Shown here: positions 7,991 through 16,237 of the stretch, piece after piece
How positions within the stretch are numbered: the stretch's first letter is position 1
Layout: every line of letters starts with the position of its first letter
Assembly: GCA_003243425.1 (NCBI GenBank)
Contig: QFQP01000012.1
Coordinates: 62,001-126,000, forward strand
From: Archangium gephyra
GTDB taxonomy: Bacteria > Myxococcota > Myxococcia > Myxococcales > Myxococcaceae
Length of the DNA stretch: 64,000 nt
Direction: 5' to 3'
The notes under the pieces: generated by a model
Seen by the model: the letters and a program-made list of their open reading frames with translations, nothing else
Told to the model about the DNA's origin: nothing
The model's database searches: none
Translations under genes and position numbers: made by a program

Positions 7991-9448
7991 TCACCGCATG
8001 GTGCCGAAGCCCGCGATGCGCGGGTCACCCACGCGGTACTGCAGGCGGCGCACGGCGTCGCCCGAGTTGCCTTCGATGGTCTGCACCCACAGCTGACCGT
8101 TCTTCTTGAAGACCTTCTCGACGAGGCCGGTGTGTTCGGCGCTGCGGCCCGAGCCCGGGTGCCAGTCGAACATGATGATGTCGCCGGGCTTCGGGTGCTT
8201 CAGGTTCCAGGTGCCGTTGTCCTTGATCTTCTGCAGCAACGAAGGCGTCCACGGCTCGTTCAGCTTCTTGCCGGCCTTGGTGTAGCAGTAGCTCACGAAG
8301 TCGGCGCACCAGGCTTCCGGCGGGCGGCCGAAGAACTTCGAGAACGGGTTGCCGTTGACGCCCTTCTCGTGGAACCCCAGGTAGCGCCGCGCGGTCTCGA
8401 GCACCTTGCTGCGGTAGTCGCTCTTCACGTCGCGCTTCATCTTCGCCAGCTGGTTGGTGCCGATGGCGCCGTCGCGCTCGAGCTCGTGCTTCTTCTCGTA
8501 GGCCTTCACCGCGGCGAGCGTCTTCTTGTCGAAGAGGCCGTCGATTTTTCCGGGGTTGAAGCCCAGGCGCTGAAGCAGCTTTTCGCTGGCCTTCACCGCG
8601 CTCGAACGTTCGCCCAGCGTCTGCGCCGGAGCCGCGGGCTTGCTGGAAAGAATGAAGCTCTTCTGCAGCGCCTTCCAGGTCTTCGCGTCGACCACGCCGG
8701 TGGGCGACAAGCCCGACTTCGACTGGAACGCCTTGAGCGCGCCTTCGGTGCGTTCGTCGAAGCGGCCGGTGGTGCGCTGGGGGTCGAAGCCCGCGGCGCG
8801 CAGGTGCTTCTGCACGTTGGCGACGGCGGAGCTCTTCGCGCCTTCCTTCAGGGTGCCCTTCGCCGCGGCCTGCGCGGTCTCGCGGTCGAGCCGCGTCTGT
8901 GATTTCGACGGAGCGATGCGGCGGCGTTCCGGCGCGTGGTTCAACTTCGCGACTTCTTCGCGCAGCACGCGCCGCGAGCCGGCGGAGAGCGAACCGGCGC
9001 CATCTTTCAGTTCCTTCTGATCAGCGCGGAAGGCCTTCACCGCGTTGGCCGTCTCGCGGCTGTAGATGCCGTCGGCCCTGCCGACCGCGTAGCCGAGCTT
9101 GCCCAGGCGCTTCTCGAGCACCTTGATGTCGGAGGACTTCTGGCCGACCGACACGAACGCGTCTTTCGCCTTCGCGTGCTTCTTCACGCGCGTCGCGGTG
9201 TCTTCGAGGCGCTGCATGGTGCGCTCGTTCAACTGGCCGTCTGCGGGCAGTCCCCACGACTTCTGGAACTCCTTGAGCGCGGTCGTGAACGCGGCGGTGA
9301 CCTTGCCGTCGACGGTGCCGGGGTTGAAGCCCGCGGTCTTGAGCGCGGCTTCGGCCTTCTTCACCAGCTTCGGGTTCGGCGTGACCGGAACGGGCGTCGT
9401 CGGCGTGGGCGTCGTGGGAACAACGGGGCGCGGCGTGATGACGGGCAT
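7991..9448 (-). CDS. Four-domain peptidoglycan-binding CHAP amidase
   Basis: A 485-residue predicted cell-wall hydrolase. After a Pro/Thr-rich start come four peptidoglycan-binding-1-type modules (about residues 27-80, 100-155, 205-262 and 283-340), recognisable by L-x2-AGFNPG-x-DG, FD-x2-T-x2-A-VKA/LKAFQ and DG-x-x-x-x-T. The C-terminal CHAP-like domain has the catalytic Cys in WCADFVSYC and the His in AEHTGLVE, with PKPGDIIMFDW between. It should cut peptide or amide bonds in peptidoglycan. There is no Sec signal peptide, which is odd for an enzyme with an extracytoplasmic substrate. GGAG precedes the ATG. Confidence 0.88.
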   Translation of the reverse strand: MPVITPRPVVPTTPTPTTPVPVTPNPKLVKKAEAALKTAGFNPGTVDGKVTAAFTTALKEFQKSWGLPADGQLNERTMQRLEDTATRVKKHAKAKDAFVSVGQKSSDIKVLEKRLGKLGYAVGRADGIYSRETANAVKAFRADQKELKDGAGSLSAGSRRVLREEVAKLNHAPERRRIAPSKSQTRLDRETAQAAAKGTLKEGAKSSAVANVQKHLRAAGFDPQRTTGRFDERTEGALKAFQSKSGLSPTGVVDAKTWKALQKSFILSSKPAAPAQTLGERSSAVKASEKLLQRLGFNPGKIDGLFDKKTLAAVKAYEKKHELERDGAIGTNQLAKMKRDVKSDYRSKVLETARRYLGFHEKGVNGNPFSKFFGRPPEAWCADFVSYCYTKAGKKLNEPWTPSLLQKIKDNGTWNLKHPKPGDIIMFDWHPGSGRSAEHTGLVEKVFKKNGQLWVQTIEGNSGDAVRRLQYRVGDPRIAGFGTMR

Positions 9449-9576
9449 GGGACTCTCCGACCTGCGTGGATGTCGGATGGTCGGCGGCAGCGATTTCCAA
9501 ATTGCCCGATATGTCTGTCAGCGCGGGTGACAAAACACGGTGAATTTCGCGCCCGATTTCCGAGCGGATTTCGAGG

Positions 9577-10512
9577 TCACTTCGGCGCGGCGCCGTACAC
9601 GAGCTCGAAAGGCCCGTTCCTCCACGACGTGTAGTCAGCGGCGGGAACGGCGCCGTACTTCTTCTCGAAGTAGGCGCCCCAGTCGGGCCGCGTGCCGTCG
9701 ACGTCGTCGAAGCCGTACTCACGCGCGAGGGTCCACGACGCGAACGTGCGGCCGGCGCGTTCTTTCACGCGTTGATCTGCTGCGAGCGCGGCCACGGCGC
9801 GACCGACGAAGCGAGGCGTCTCACTTGAAATGAAGTCTGGCTCGACCTTCGTGCCGTCGCGCCAGTTCGCCTCGGTGCACTTGAAGCGCTCGAGCATCGC
9901 CTCGCTGCGAAGAAACCCCGGAGTCACCGCCAGCGCCGTCACGCCTCTGGACCCGAGCTCGTACGCGAGCGTGAACGCCATGCGCATGACCGTGAACTTC
10001 ACGAGGTCGTAGAAGTACGAGCCGCGGTACCCGAAGCCGTCGCCGTCGGTGATCTCCACCAGCAGCGGGTTCTGGCGACCGAACATCAATGCAGCGGCGT
10101 GACGCGTGGTGAGCAGATGGCTCCACGCCGCGGTGTCGAACATCGCGCGCGCCTTCGCGAGGTCCTGCTCCCACATCGGCTTGCTCCACTCGACGACGTC
10201 GTCGCCGCCCCACACGTCGTTGACCAGCACGTCGAGGCCACCGTGTTCGTTCTTGATGCGCGCGACGAGGGCCTTCACCTGCGCTTCGTCGAGGTGGTCG
10301 CAGCGGTGATGGAGGCCCTTCCCACCGGCGGCGGTGACGAGCTCGGCGGTCTCTTCGATGGTCTCGGGCCTTCCGGGTGGCGAACTCCCGCGGGTGCTGC
10401 GCCCCGAGCAGTAGACGGTCGCGCCCGCTTCACCCAGCGCGATGGCGATGCCACGGCCGGCTCCACGCGTGGCACCGGCGACGAGGCAGATGCGGCCTGT
10501 GAGGTCAGTCAT
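9577..10512 (-). CDS. Short-chain dehydrogenase/reductase
   Basis: A 311-residue NAD(P)-dependent oxidoreductase of the classical SDR type. The cofactor loop is AGATRGAGRGIA near residue 12, the NAG-equivalent is VNDVWGG, and the catalytic Tyr-Lys pair is in YFYDLVK. The length and the C-terminal extension with Trp/Tyr-rich segments resemble DHRS1-like members. Substrate unknown. It overlaps the upstream PadR gene by 8 nt, so regulator and enzyme form one operon and the SDR is the likely target of PadR control. Confidence 0.87.
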   Translation of the reverse strand: MTDLTGRICLVAGATRGAGRGIAIALGEAGATVYCSGRSTRGSSPPGRPETIEETAELVTAAGGKGLHHRCDHLDEAQVKALVARIKNEHGGLDVLVNDVWGGDDVVEWSKPMWEQDLAKARAMFDTAAWSHLLTTRHAAALMFGRQNPLLVEITDGDGFGYRGSYFYDLVKFTVMRMAFTLAYELGSRGVTALAVTPGFLRSEAMLERFKCTEANWRDGTKVEPDFISSETPRFVGRAVAALAADQRVKERAGRTFASWTLAREYGFDDVDGTRPDWGAYFEKKYGAVPAADYTSWRNGPFELVYGAAPK

Positions 10513-11125
10513 TCGGGTTCTCCTTCTGAAGGAAATCGAGCTGCGAGGACGGAGGCTGCGGAGGGAGCGACGCGAGTGGATTGTGCGTCGGAAACGCCAG
10601 CTCGCGGAGGTGAACGAGCACCTCGCGGCACCAGACGGCACGCGCTTCGTTGAGCAGAATCACCCACCGGCGAGCGAGCCGTTCGCCGGCGATCGCCCCG
10701 ACGTTCATGAGGTGACGGTCGGGGGTGGGGAACAACGTGCGTTCGTGATCAGCGCGGTGTTGCGCGCGGTACAACTCGTCGTCGAGTTGTTGAAGCAGAT
10801 GCGGAGACGGCTTGCCGTGGAGCAGCGCGACGCGGGCGACCAGCTCGTCTCTGGGCGTGTCCATCGCGGGTCTGGTGGTGAACCAGAGCTCGACCTCGCG
10901 ACGGCCGTCATCGGTGATGGAGAGTCGCGCGCGTTGACGACCGCCGGGCTCGCGTTGCTCACTGATCATCCCCGCGGCGAGGAGCTCTTTGATGGCGGGG
11001 TAGAGCTGGCCGGAAGATTCACTCCAGATGAAGTCCGTGCGGCGGCGGAGCGCGCGGCGGATGTCGTAGGCGGTCGTCGCGCTGTGGTTGAGCATCGCGA
11101 GGACGATGTGAGCGGTTCGTCGCAT
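10505..11125 (-). CDS. PadR-family transcriptional regulator
   Basis: A 206-residue regulator. The N-terminal winged helix shows the PadR pattern: HIVLAMLNHSATTAYDI, then SSGQLYPAIKELLAAGMI, then the wing with RARLSITDDGRREV. The C-terminal half is the Vir/PadR dimerisation region (RPAMDTPRDELVARVALL). PadR proteins usually repress a neighbouring gene and are released by phenolic or drug-like ligands. It heads a two-gene operon with the SDR. A TATTCG hexamer lies 6 nt before the ATG, suggesting a leaderless start. Confidence 0.87.
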   Translation of the reverse strand: MRRTAHIVLAMLNHSATTAYDIRRALRRRTDFIWSESSGQLYPAIKELLAAGMISEQREPGGRQRARLSITDDGRREVELWFTTRPAMDTPRDELVARVALLHGKPSPHLLQQLDDELYRAQHRADHERTLFPTPDRHLMNVGAIAGERLARRWVILLNEARAVWCREVLVHLRELAFPTHNPLASLPPQPPSSQLDFLQKENPND

Positions 11126-11230
11126 TCGGGTCGAATATCAGCGGGGTCTGACAAGTGATTCGGCCTGCGGGGAGAACGGCGCGTGCGTGACGTTCGACGT
11201 GCTCGTGCCGCTCGGCCGCTCGACTTCAGA

Positions 11231-11398
11231 CTTCTGGTGACGCACTTCACCCGCGCTTCGTGATGGGTCTTTCAGAAATGACGCGCCCATTGACGCAGGC
11301 GTGACGCAACGACGCCCGCAGGAAGATCCATCGGTTGCGTCAAAGACTCCGACGGTCTCGGCCCACGAAGCGCGCGCTCACCGCTCTTTCAGACACGT
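11231..11398 (+). repeat. 168-bp direct repeat, copy 1
   Basis: Matches 11532-11699 at all but two positions by eye (near 11288 and 11325). Both copies carry GATGGGTCTTTCAGAAATG near the left end and end in CAGACACGT. Offset between copies is 301 bp. Confidence 0.9.
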
Positions 11399-11496
11399 GA
11401 GCGCACTCTTTCTGGCTCGACACCTCGGCCCCCGATGACGCAACCGCGCGAAACCATGCGGGGCGATGACGCGCGCGAACGCGTCAATCACCGTGC

Positions 11497-11515
11497 CATT
11501 TCTGAAAGACCCATC
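11497..11515 (-). repeat. Inverted partial copy of the intergenic repeat
   Basis: CATTTCTGAAAGACCCATC is the exact reverse complement of a 19-nt segment at 11262-11280 and 11563-11581. GCGTCAAT at 11481-11488 also matches the inverted repeat at the same spacing, with eight different bases between, so this is a diverged inverted copy. Confidence 0.8.
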
Positions 11516-11531
11516 GACGTTCCGAAGAGCC

Positions 11532-11699
11532 CTTCTGGTGACGCACTTCACCCGCGCTTCGTGATGGGTCTTTCAGAAATGACGCGCCGATTGACGCAGG
11601 CGTGACGCAACGACGCCCGCAGGAAAATCCATCGGTTGCGTCAAAGACTCCGACGGTCTCGGCCCACGAAGCGCGCGCTCACCGCTCTTTCAGACACGT
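11532..11699 (+). repeat. 168-bp direct repeat, copy 2
   Basis: Second copy of 11231-11398. The two copies are almost identical, implying recent duplication or continuing homogenisation. Confidence 0.9.
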
Positions 11700-11944
11700 C
11701 GGGACGATCGCCTTCTTCGCCTGGCGTCGAGGGCTCGCTGGCGACGAGCTGGGCCGAGACCCTTCAGCTTCTCCCGCTCTCAAAGAAGAGCCTTCCAGAA
11801 AAAACATCCCTCCCACACGCAACCTGAATTCCCGACCTCCGAGAATCCCTTCAAGCAGCTCGCTGGCTTCGAACTCCTTCGGGTTCATCGCCGCGGCCGC
11901 AGGTTCCGAAACGACGTTCACGCGCAGTACCGGGAGTTCCCCCC

Positions 11945-12886
11945 ATGGTCGCCTCTTCTTCTCTCAGCAACTCCAACAACCAGGCCGCTGCTCGCGCTGC
12001 TGCCGAACGTGCCCGCGCTGCCGCTGCTGAACGTGCCCGCGTCGCCAACGCTGCCAACACCCAACGCGCGAATGCCCGCGCCGCCGATCGCAACAGCGTC
12101 CCCGGCTACTCCGGCAAGAGCTCCTTCGAGGCGTCGCCCAACAGCAGCATGGCCGCAGCCCGCGCGGCAGATCGCCAGAGCATGCTCGGCTACACCAGCG
12201 GCACGCTGCGCAAGGGCGCCGAAGGTGACTCGGTGAAGGCGCTGCAGGAACGCCTCACCGCTTCCGGCTTCGACACCGGCGGCGCCGACGGCAAGTTCGG
12301 CCCCAGGACCGAGCGCGCGCTCAAGAACTACCAGCGCTCGCAGGGCCTCTCGGCCGACGGCGTCGCGGGCCGCAAGACGTACGACTCGTTCAACGGCGTG
12401 AAGACGCCCGGCACGAAGACCGACGGCGTCACCTCGGTCAACGCCGACAAGTCCGTGAAGGGCCCGGTGAACACGCAGTTGCCCGACTCGGGTGACGGCT
12501 TCACCACCTACGGCCCGCGCAGGATGCAGTACGGCACCGAGCAGACCGTGAAGAACATGCAGGAGATCGCCGCTCGCTACAAAGCCGCCACCGGCAAGAC
12601 GCTCGAGATCGGTGACCTCTCGGCCAAAGGCGGCGTCAAGACCGACCGCCACAAGACGCACACCAACGGCGCCAACGTCGACCTCCGCCCGCCCTCGACC
12701 AACGGCGGCCCCAGCAACTGGAAGAACGCCGGCTACGACCGCGATGCGACGCGCACGCTCATTCAGGAGATCAAGCGCACCAACCCCAACGCGAAGATCC
12801 TCTTCAACGACCCCGTGCTGATCAAGGAAGGCCTGACGTCGAGGGCCGGCGGCCACGACAACCACCTGCACGTCTCGTTCAAATGA
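11945..12886 (+). CDS. Peptidoglycan-binding M15/MepA-like metallopeptidase
   Basis: A 313-residue protein. Residues 1-80 are Ala/Arg-rich and disordered, residues about 87-145 form a peptidoglycan-binding-1 module (KGAEGDSVKALQERL, DGKFGPRTERALKNYQ), and the C-terminal half resembles LAS-type murein endopeptidases. Likely zinc ligands are H239 and D246 in THTNGANVD and the H307-x-H309 pair in NHLHV at the C-terminus. It should cleave peptidoglycan cross-links. No Sec signal peptide is visible. GGGAG precedes the ATG. With the CHAP amidase and the NlpC-like lipoprotein it makes this region rich in wall-active proteins. Confidence 0.82.
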   Translation: MVASSSLSNSNNQAAARAAAERARAAAAERARVANAANTQRANARAADRNSVPGYSGKSSFEASPNSSMAAARAADRQSMLGYTSGTLRKGAEGDSVKALQERLTASGFDTGGADGKFGPRTERALKNYQRSQGLSADGVAGRKTYDSFNGVKTPGTKTDGVTSVNADKSVKGPVNTQLPDSGDGFTTYGPRRMQYGTEQTVKNMQEIAARYKAATGKTLEIGDLSAKGGVKTDRHKTHTNGANVDLRPPSTNGGPSNWKNAGYDRDATRTLIQEIKRTNPNAKILFNDPVLIKEGLTSRAGGHDNHLHVSFK

Positions 12887-12917
12887 GCTGAGGCGTCACC
12901 GCTGAAACGAAGCACCG

Positions 12918-12947
12918 CGCCGATGGGGATTCAGGTCTCCATCGGCG
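12918..12947 (+). terminator. Stem-loop after the peptidase gene
   Basis: Arms 12918-12929 and 12936-12947 pair over 12 positions with one G-T pair around the loop TTCAGG. It lies 31 nt after the stop codon. There is no T-run, so termination strength is uncertain. Confidence 0.5.
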
Positions 12948-13141
12948 TCGTCGCGTCTTCCGGCCGCAGTCGCATCACCGGACCGCCGAACCCACGCCAA
13001 CGTTTCGAGACGAACCCATCGCGTTTCGCTCTCAACCCAATGCACGCGCACCTGCGTCACCGTCTGCCCACCGCCCCGGACAACGTGTTGAGCGAACTGA
13101 ATTCAGGAGGCACTTTGCGTCGATGACAGACGGGAGAACGC

Positions 13142-13585
13142 ATGAAGCTCATCCGTGAAGTGGTCGCTGAAAAGTCGCTCCAGCAGTTGATCACCACGCA
13201 GCCCTCCGCTTCGGTGACCGACGCTGCCGAGTTGATGACGCGCTGGAACGTGGGCGCGCTGCTGGTGATGGAACACGACCGCATCGTGGGCATCGTCTCG
13301 GAACGCGACTACGTGCGCAGCTTCGGCGCCATGGGCCGCTCGCTCGAAGGCATCACCGTCCGCGACATCATGGCGCGCCACATCCGCATGGTGCCCGGTG
13401 AAGTCACCACCGAAGAGTGCATGTGGTTGATGACCTATCTACGACTGCGCCATCTCCCCGTGGTCGAAGGCGGCGAAGTGCTCGGGCTGATCTCGATTGG
13501 AGATCTGATCAAAGACGTGGTCACCGAGCAGGCGCACCTCATCGATCAAATCGAGCCGATGCTCACGCGTGGCCCCAACGCTTGA
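13142..13585 (+). CDS. Two-CBS-domain protein
   Basis: A 147-residue protein consisting of a tandem CBS pair. The first module includes SVTDAAELMTRWNVGALLV and GIVSERDYVRSF, the second VTTEECMWLMTYLRLRHLPVV and GLISIGDLIKDVV. CBS pairs sense adenine nucleotides or AdoMet and regulate partners, but no partner domain is present here. Stand-alone forms of this length are common. GGGAG lies just before the ATG. It is 256 bp after the peptidase gene and appears to have its own promoter region. Confidence 0.9.
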   Translation: MKLIREVVAEKSLQQLITTQPSASVTDAAELMTRWNVGALLVMEHDRIVGIVSERDYVRSFGAMGRSLEGITVRDIMARHIRMVPGEVTTEECMWLMTYLRLRHLPVVEGGEVLGLISIGDLIKDVVTEQAHLIDQIEPMLTRGPNA

Positions 13586-13616
13586 ATTCCGGTCGCAGTT
13601 CAGGTGTTGAGCGCCC

Positions 13617-14303
13617 GTGCGCTTCACCTTCCTCACCGCGTTCCTCGTCTTGACGGGCTGCGCGACGACCTCCAGCACGGGAAGCACGGCCGTCGACACC
13701 GTCGAGGCGCCACCACCCATCGTCGAAGCCCCGGTCGCTGAAGTCTTCGAAGCACCGCCTCCGATGCCCGCGCCCGAGCCTCAGCCCATCGGCAACCCTG
13801 CGCTCAGCGCCCGCGCCACCTCACTCGTTGGAGTTCCCATCAAACGGGTCGCGCCCTGGCTGCCCGACGACTGCACCGGCCTCGCGCGCGCGGTCTACGA
13901 GCCCGCTGGAGTCGACCTGATGACCGACGGTGTTCCCGGCGACAACGGCGTCACCGCCATTCACCGCGTCGCCCAGCGCGTGGGAGCCTTGCACACCGAC
14001 GTGCCACAACCCGGCGACCTGGTGTTCTTCCGCGAGACCTACGACCGCAATCGCGACGGCCTTCGCAACGACGGCCTCACCCACGTCGCGGTCGTCGAGC
14101 GCGTCGAGCCCGACGGCGAAGTGGTGTTCATTCACCGCGGCGCGAAGGGCGTCGAGCGCTCGCGCATGTTCGTCGCCGAGCCGTTGTCCAGAGAGCGCAA
14201 CGACATCCTGCGGGTGGCGTCCAAGAAGGAGCGCGCGAAGTTGACCGGTGAGCTGTTCGTCGACTTCGCGGCGTCCTCCAGGCTGCTGGCGCCGAAGCGC
14301 TGA
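13617..14303 (+). CDS. NlpC/P60-like cysteine peptidase lipoprotein
   Basis: A 228-residue predicted lipoprotein (lipobox LTGC at about residue 15) with a Pro/Glu/Ala-rich linker to about residue 60. The catalytic region resembles NlpC/P60 or CHAP folds: the Cys is in DDCTGLARAVYE, PQPGDLVFF precedes the second half, and the His is in GLTHVAVVERV. It probably cuts peptidoglycan stem peptides at the cell envelope. It starts with GTG; the stop overlaps the next ATG by one base, so it is cotranscribed with the secreted protein downstream. Confidence 0.75.
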   Translation: MRFTFLTAFLVLTGCATTSSTGSTAVDTVEAPPPIVEAPVAEVFEAPPPMPAPEPQPIGNPALSARATSLVGVPIKRVAPWLPDDCTGLARAVYEPAGVDLMTDGVPGDNGVTAIHRVAQRVGALHTDVPQPGDLVFFRETYDRNRDGLRNDGLTHVAVVERVEPDGEVVFIHRGAKGVERSRMFVAEPLSRERNDILRVASKKERAKLTGELFVDFAASSRLLAPKR

Positions 14304-15061
14304 TGCCGCCGCTCACGCTGCTGGTCCTCGCCGCCTCACCGCTCGCCGAATGCACGCCGCACCCGTACGGGCGCTCGGGCCTGGCCTTCGACTGCAAGTC
14401 GTTCATCGCGACGATGCAGTTGTTGCCCTCGGGCGGCCCCCTCGAGCCCGCGGTTCAACTCGAGCTCTCGTCGCTGCGTGATTCCGTCACCCACCTCACC
14501 TTCACCAGCACCGAGGTCACGCGCGAGGCGACGGCGTGGAAGGGCTCGTTTCAGATCACGCCGGCCTCGAACGACGACCCGGAGCGGCTCGTCGGCTGCT
14601 TCGAAGCACCCACCGGCAAGCAGTGCGCGGCGGTGACGAAGTACCTCGCGACCACCCCGAGTGAGACCCTGGCCGACGAAGGTGAAGTGACGCTCGACTT
14701 CGCGGGCGAACGCCTCAAGGCCCCGCCCGGCTGCAACGCGATGGCGCCCGCGCGCATCACCTGCCGCGGCAACGAGCTGACGTGGTCTCACGACGTGCCC
14801 GCCTCGACCCTCGCCCAGAAAGAGAAGGACTTCCTCGCGCTCTTCGCCAGGCAGAAGGCCCACGTGGTGCGCACCACCATCAAGTGCACGCACGGTGGCG
14901 TGCCGGCCACCTGCACCCGCTTCACCGTCACCACGCGAAGTCAGTTCACGGCGTTGATGGCGTGGGCCGTGGTGCGCGGCCAGAAGGTGTTCGCGCTCTG
15001 CAACGGGGGCACCTCAGACACGCTGCCGCCGAATTGCGCGATGGTCTTCTCGACCCCCTGA
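14303..15061 (+). CDS. Secreted protein of unknown function
   Basis: A 252-residue protein with a short hydrophobic N-terminus (MPPLTLLVLAASPLAEC) that could be a signal peptide, followed by a Cys-containing mature region. I count about nine cysteines, suggesting disulfides in the periplasm or outside the cell. No family recognised. It overlaps the NlpC-like lipoprotein gene by one base (TGATG), so the two are translationally coupled and may act together at the envelope. Confidence 0.65.
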   Translation: MPPLTLLVLAASPLAECTPHPYGRSGLAFDCKSFIATMQLLPSGGPLEPAVQLELSSLRDSVTHLTFTSTEVTREATAWKGSFQITPASNDDPERLVGCFEAPTGKQCAAVTKYLATTPSETLADEGEVTLDFAGERLKAPPGCNAMAPARITCRGNELTWSHDVPASTLAQKEKDFLALFARQKAHVVRTTIKCTHGGVPATCTRFTVTTRSQFTALMAWAVVRGQKVFALCNGGTSDTLPPNCAMVFSTP

Positions 15062-15070
15062 AAAGCAGAA

Positions 15071-15102
15071 CGCTCGAAGTGCCCGCTGCGGCACCTCGAG
15101 CG
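15071..15102. terminator. Bidirectional stem-loop between convergent genes
   Basis: A 13-bp stem with one G-T pair (15071-15083 with 15090-15102) and loop CGCTGC. It sits between the stop at 15061 and the convergent stop at 15126, a typical place for a shared terminator. AAAA on the left would give a U-run for the minus-strand transcript. Confidence 0.7.
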
Positions 15103-15125
15103 CGCTGATGAACTTCGCGGGACCG

Positions 15126-15608
15126 TTACTTCACGTCGGCGAGCAGGCCGAACACCGTCTGCACGCCGCGCTCGGCGTTGGCCTTCGACTCGTACATCTC
15201 CGAGAGGCCGATGATCTGCCCGTTGGTCGCCTTGAGCACGAAGTAGAAGTTGCCGTCGCGCGCCTCACGCACCTCGAAGCGGGCCACGTTCGCGCCGTTG
15301 CTGCGCACCGAGTTGATGCCGCTGGTCGCACCCGACTTCGACGCGTAGCTCTGCGACTGCAGCACGATCTGCCCGTTGTTGGCCTTCAGGTGGAAGTAGT
15401 ACCTGTTGTCGAGGCCCTTGAAGGTCTCGAAGCGCGTGTCACCGGCCGCCGCGGGGCTCGTCGCCGTCACCACCTTCAGCACCGCCTGCACCGTCGCCAC
15501 ACCACGCTCGGCGTTGGCCTTCGACGCGTACATCTCCGAGAGGCCGATGATGCGGCCGTTGGTCGCGGTCAACACGAAGTAGTGCGAGCCGTCGACCGCC
15601 TCACGCAC
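15126..15608 (-). CDS. DUF1508 (YegP-like) repeat protein, 5'-truncated
   Basis: A 160-residue frame made of three DUF1508 units. Each has the form RFEV-x-x-x-x-D-G-x-(Y/F)YF-x-LKA-(T/N)NGQII, then YxSKxxAxxGxxxV. The first unit lacks its opening strand: homology starts abruptly at REAVDG directly after a GTG, exactly where plus-strand sigma-54-activator sequence begins. So the gene appears to have lost its true 5' end and the GTG at 15608 may not be a real start. Family function is unknown. The unit count may originally have been four. Confidence 0.6.
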   Translation of the reverse strand: MREAVDGSHYFVLTATNGRIIGLSEMYASKANAERGVATVQAVLKVVTATSPAAAGDTRFETFKGLDNRYYFHLKANNGQIVLQSQSYASKSGATSGINSVRSNGANVARFEVREARDGNFYFVLKATNGQIIGLSEMYESKANAERGVQTVFGLLADVK

Positions 15609-16219
15609 CAGGCGCCGCTGGGCAGCAACGCAGCCCCGAGCCGCGTCGACGTGCGCTTCATCTGCGCGACGAACCGCGACCTGCCGGCGATGGTGAAGGG
15701 CGGAAAGTTCCGCGACGACCTCTTCTTCCGCGTGGGCGTCATCACCGTCGACTGCCGCCGTTGCGCTCGTACAAGGACAACCTGCCCATTCTCGCGCAGG
15801 TGTTCCTGCAGCAGGCCGCGCAGAAGCACGCGCGCAAGGTGTCGCTCATTTCCCCCGACGCGATGGAGCTGCTGTGCCGCTGGGACTACCCGGGCAACAT
15901 GCGCGAGTTGAAGAACTCGCTCGAGCACGCGGTGGTGATGGCGCGTGGTGACACGGTGCAGGCTGATGACCTGCCGAAGGTGATGCACGGGAACGCAGCC
16001 CCGGTGACGTCACCCGCTGTCGAGGTGAAGACCAGGACGCTCGCCGAGCTTCGTGAAGCGTGGGTGAACCCGCTCGAGAAGAAGTACCTGCTCGAGTTGT
16101 TGGACGCGCACGGCGGCCGCGTGGATCCCGCGGCGAAGGTCGCGGGCATCAACCGGGTGACGATGTATCGACTGATGGAGAAGCACGGCATCACGCTGGA
16201 GAAGAAGCCGCGGTCGTAA
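15609..16219 (+). pseudogene. Sigma-54-dependent activator remnant (5'-truncated, frameshifted)
   Basis: The readable protein begins inside the AAA+ domain (SRVDVRFICATNRDL, then FRDDLFFRVGVITVD), switches frame near 15750 and continues with LPPLRSYKDN, RWDYPGNMRELKNSLEHAV and a C-terminal Fis-type helix-turn-helix (VAGINRVTMYRLMEKHGI). The Walker A and GAFTGA parts are missing. One base appears lost between GTCGA and CTGCCG. The left edge abuts a truncated DUF1508 gene. A downstream in-frame start could yield a 152-residue fragment without ATPase core. Either a decayed gene or a chimeric junction in the assembly. Confidence 0.75.
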
Positions 16220-16224
16220 AGCCG

Positions 16225-16230
16225 TACACT
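16225..16230 (+). promoter_or_regulatory. Candidate -10 element (TACACT)
   Basis: TACACT ends 7 nt before the ATG at 16238; the gap GCGAGCC is not a good ribosome site, fitting a leaderless mRNA. Confidence 0.45.
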
Positions 16231-16237
16231 GCGAGCC

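Larger units (their letters stand above)
11126..11944. other. Intergenic region built from a duplicated repeat
   Basis: An 819-bp gap holding a 168-bp direct repeat in two copies plus an inverted partial copy between them. Many TGACGC words recur. I see no protein gene. The last 240 bp before 11945 are unique and carry GGGAG just ahead of the next start. Confidence 0.6.
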
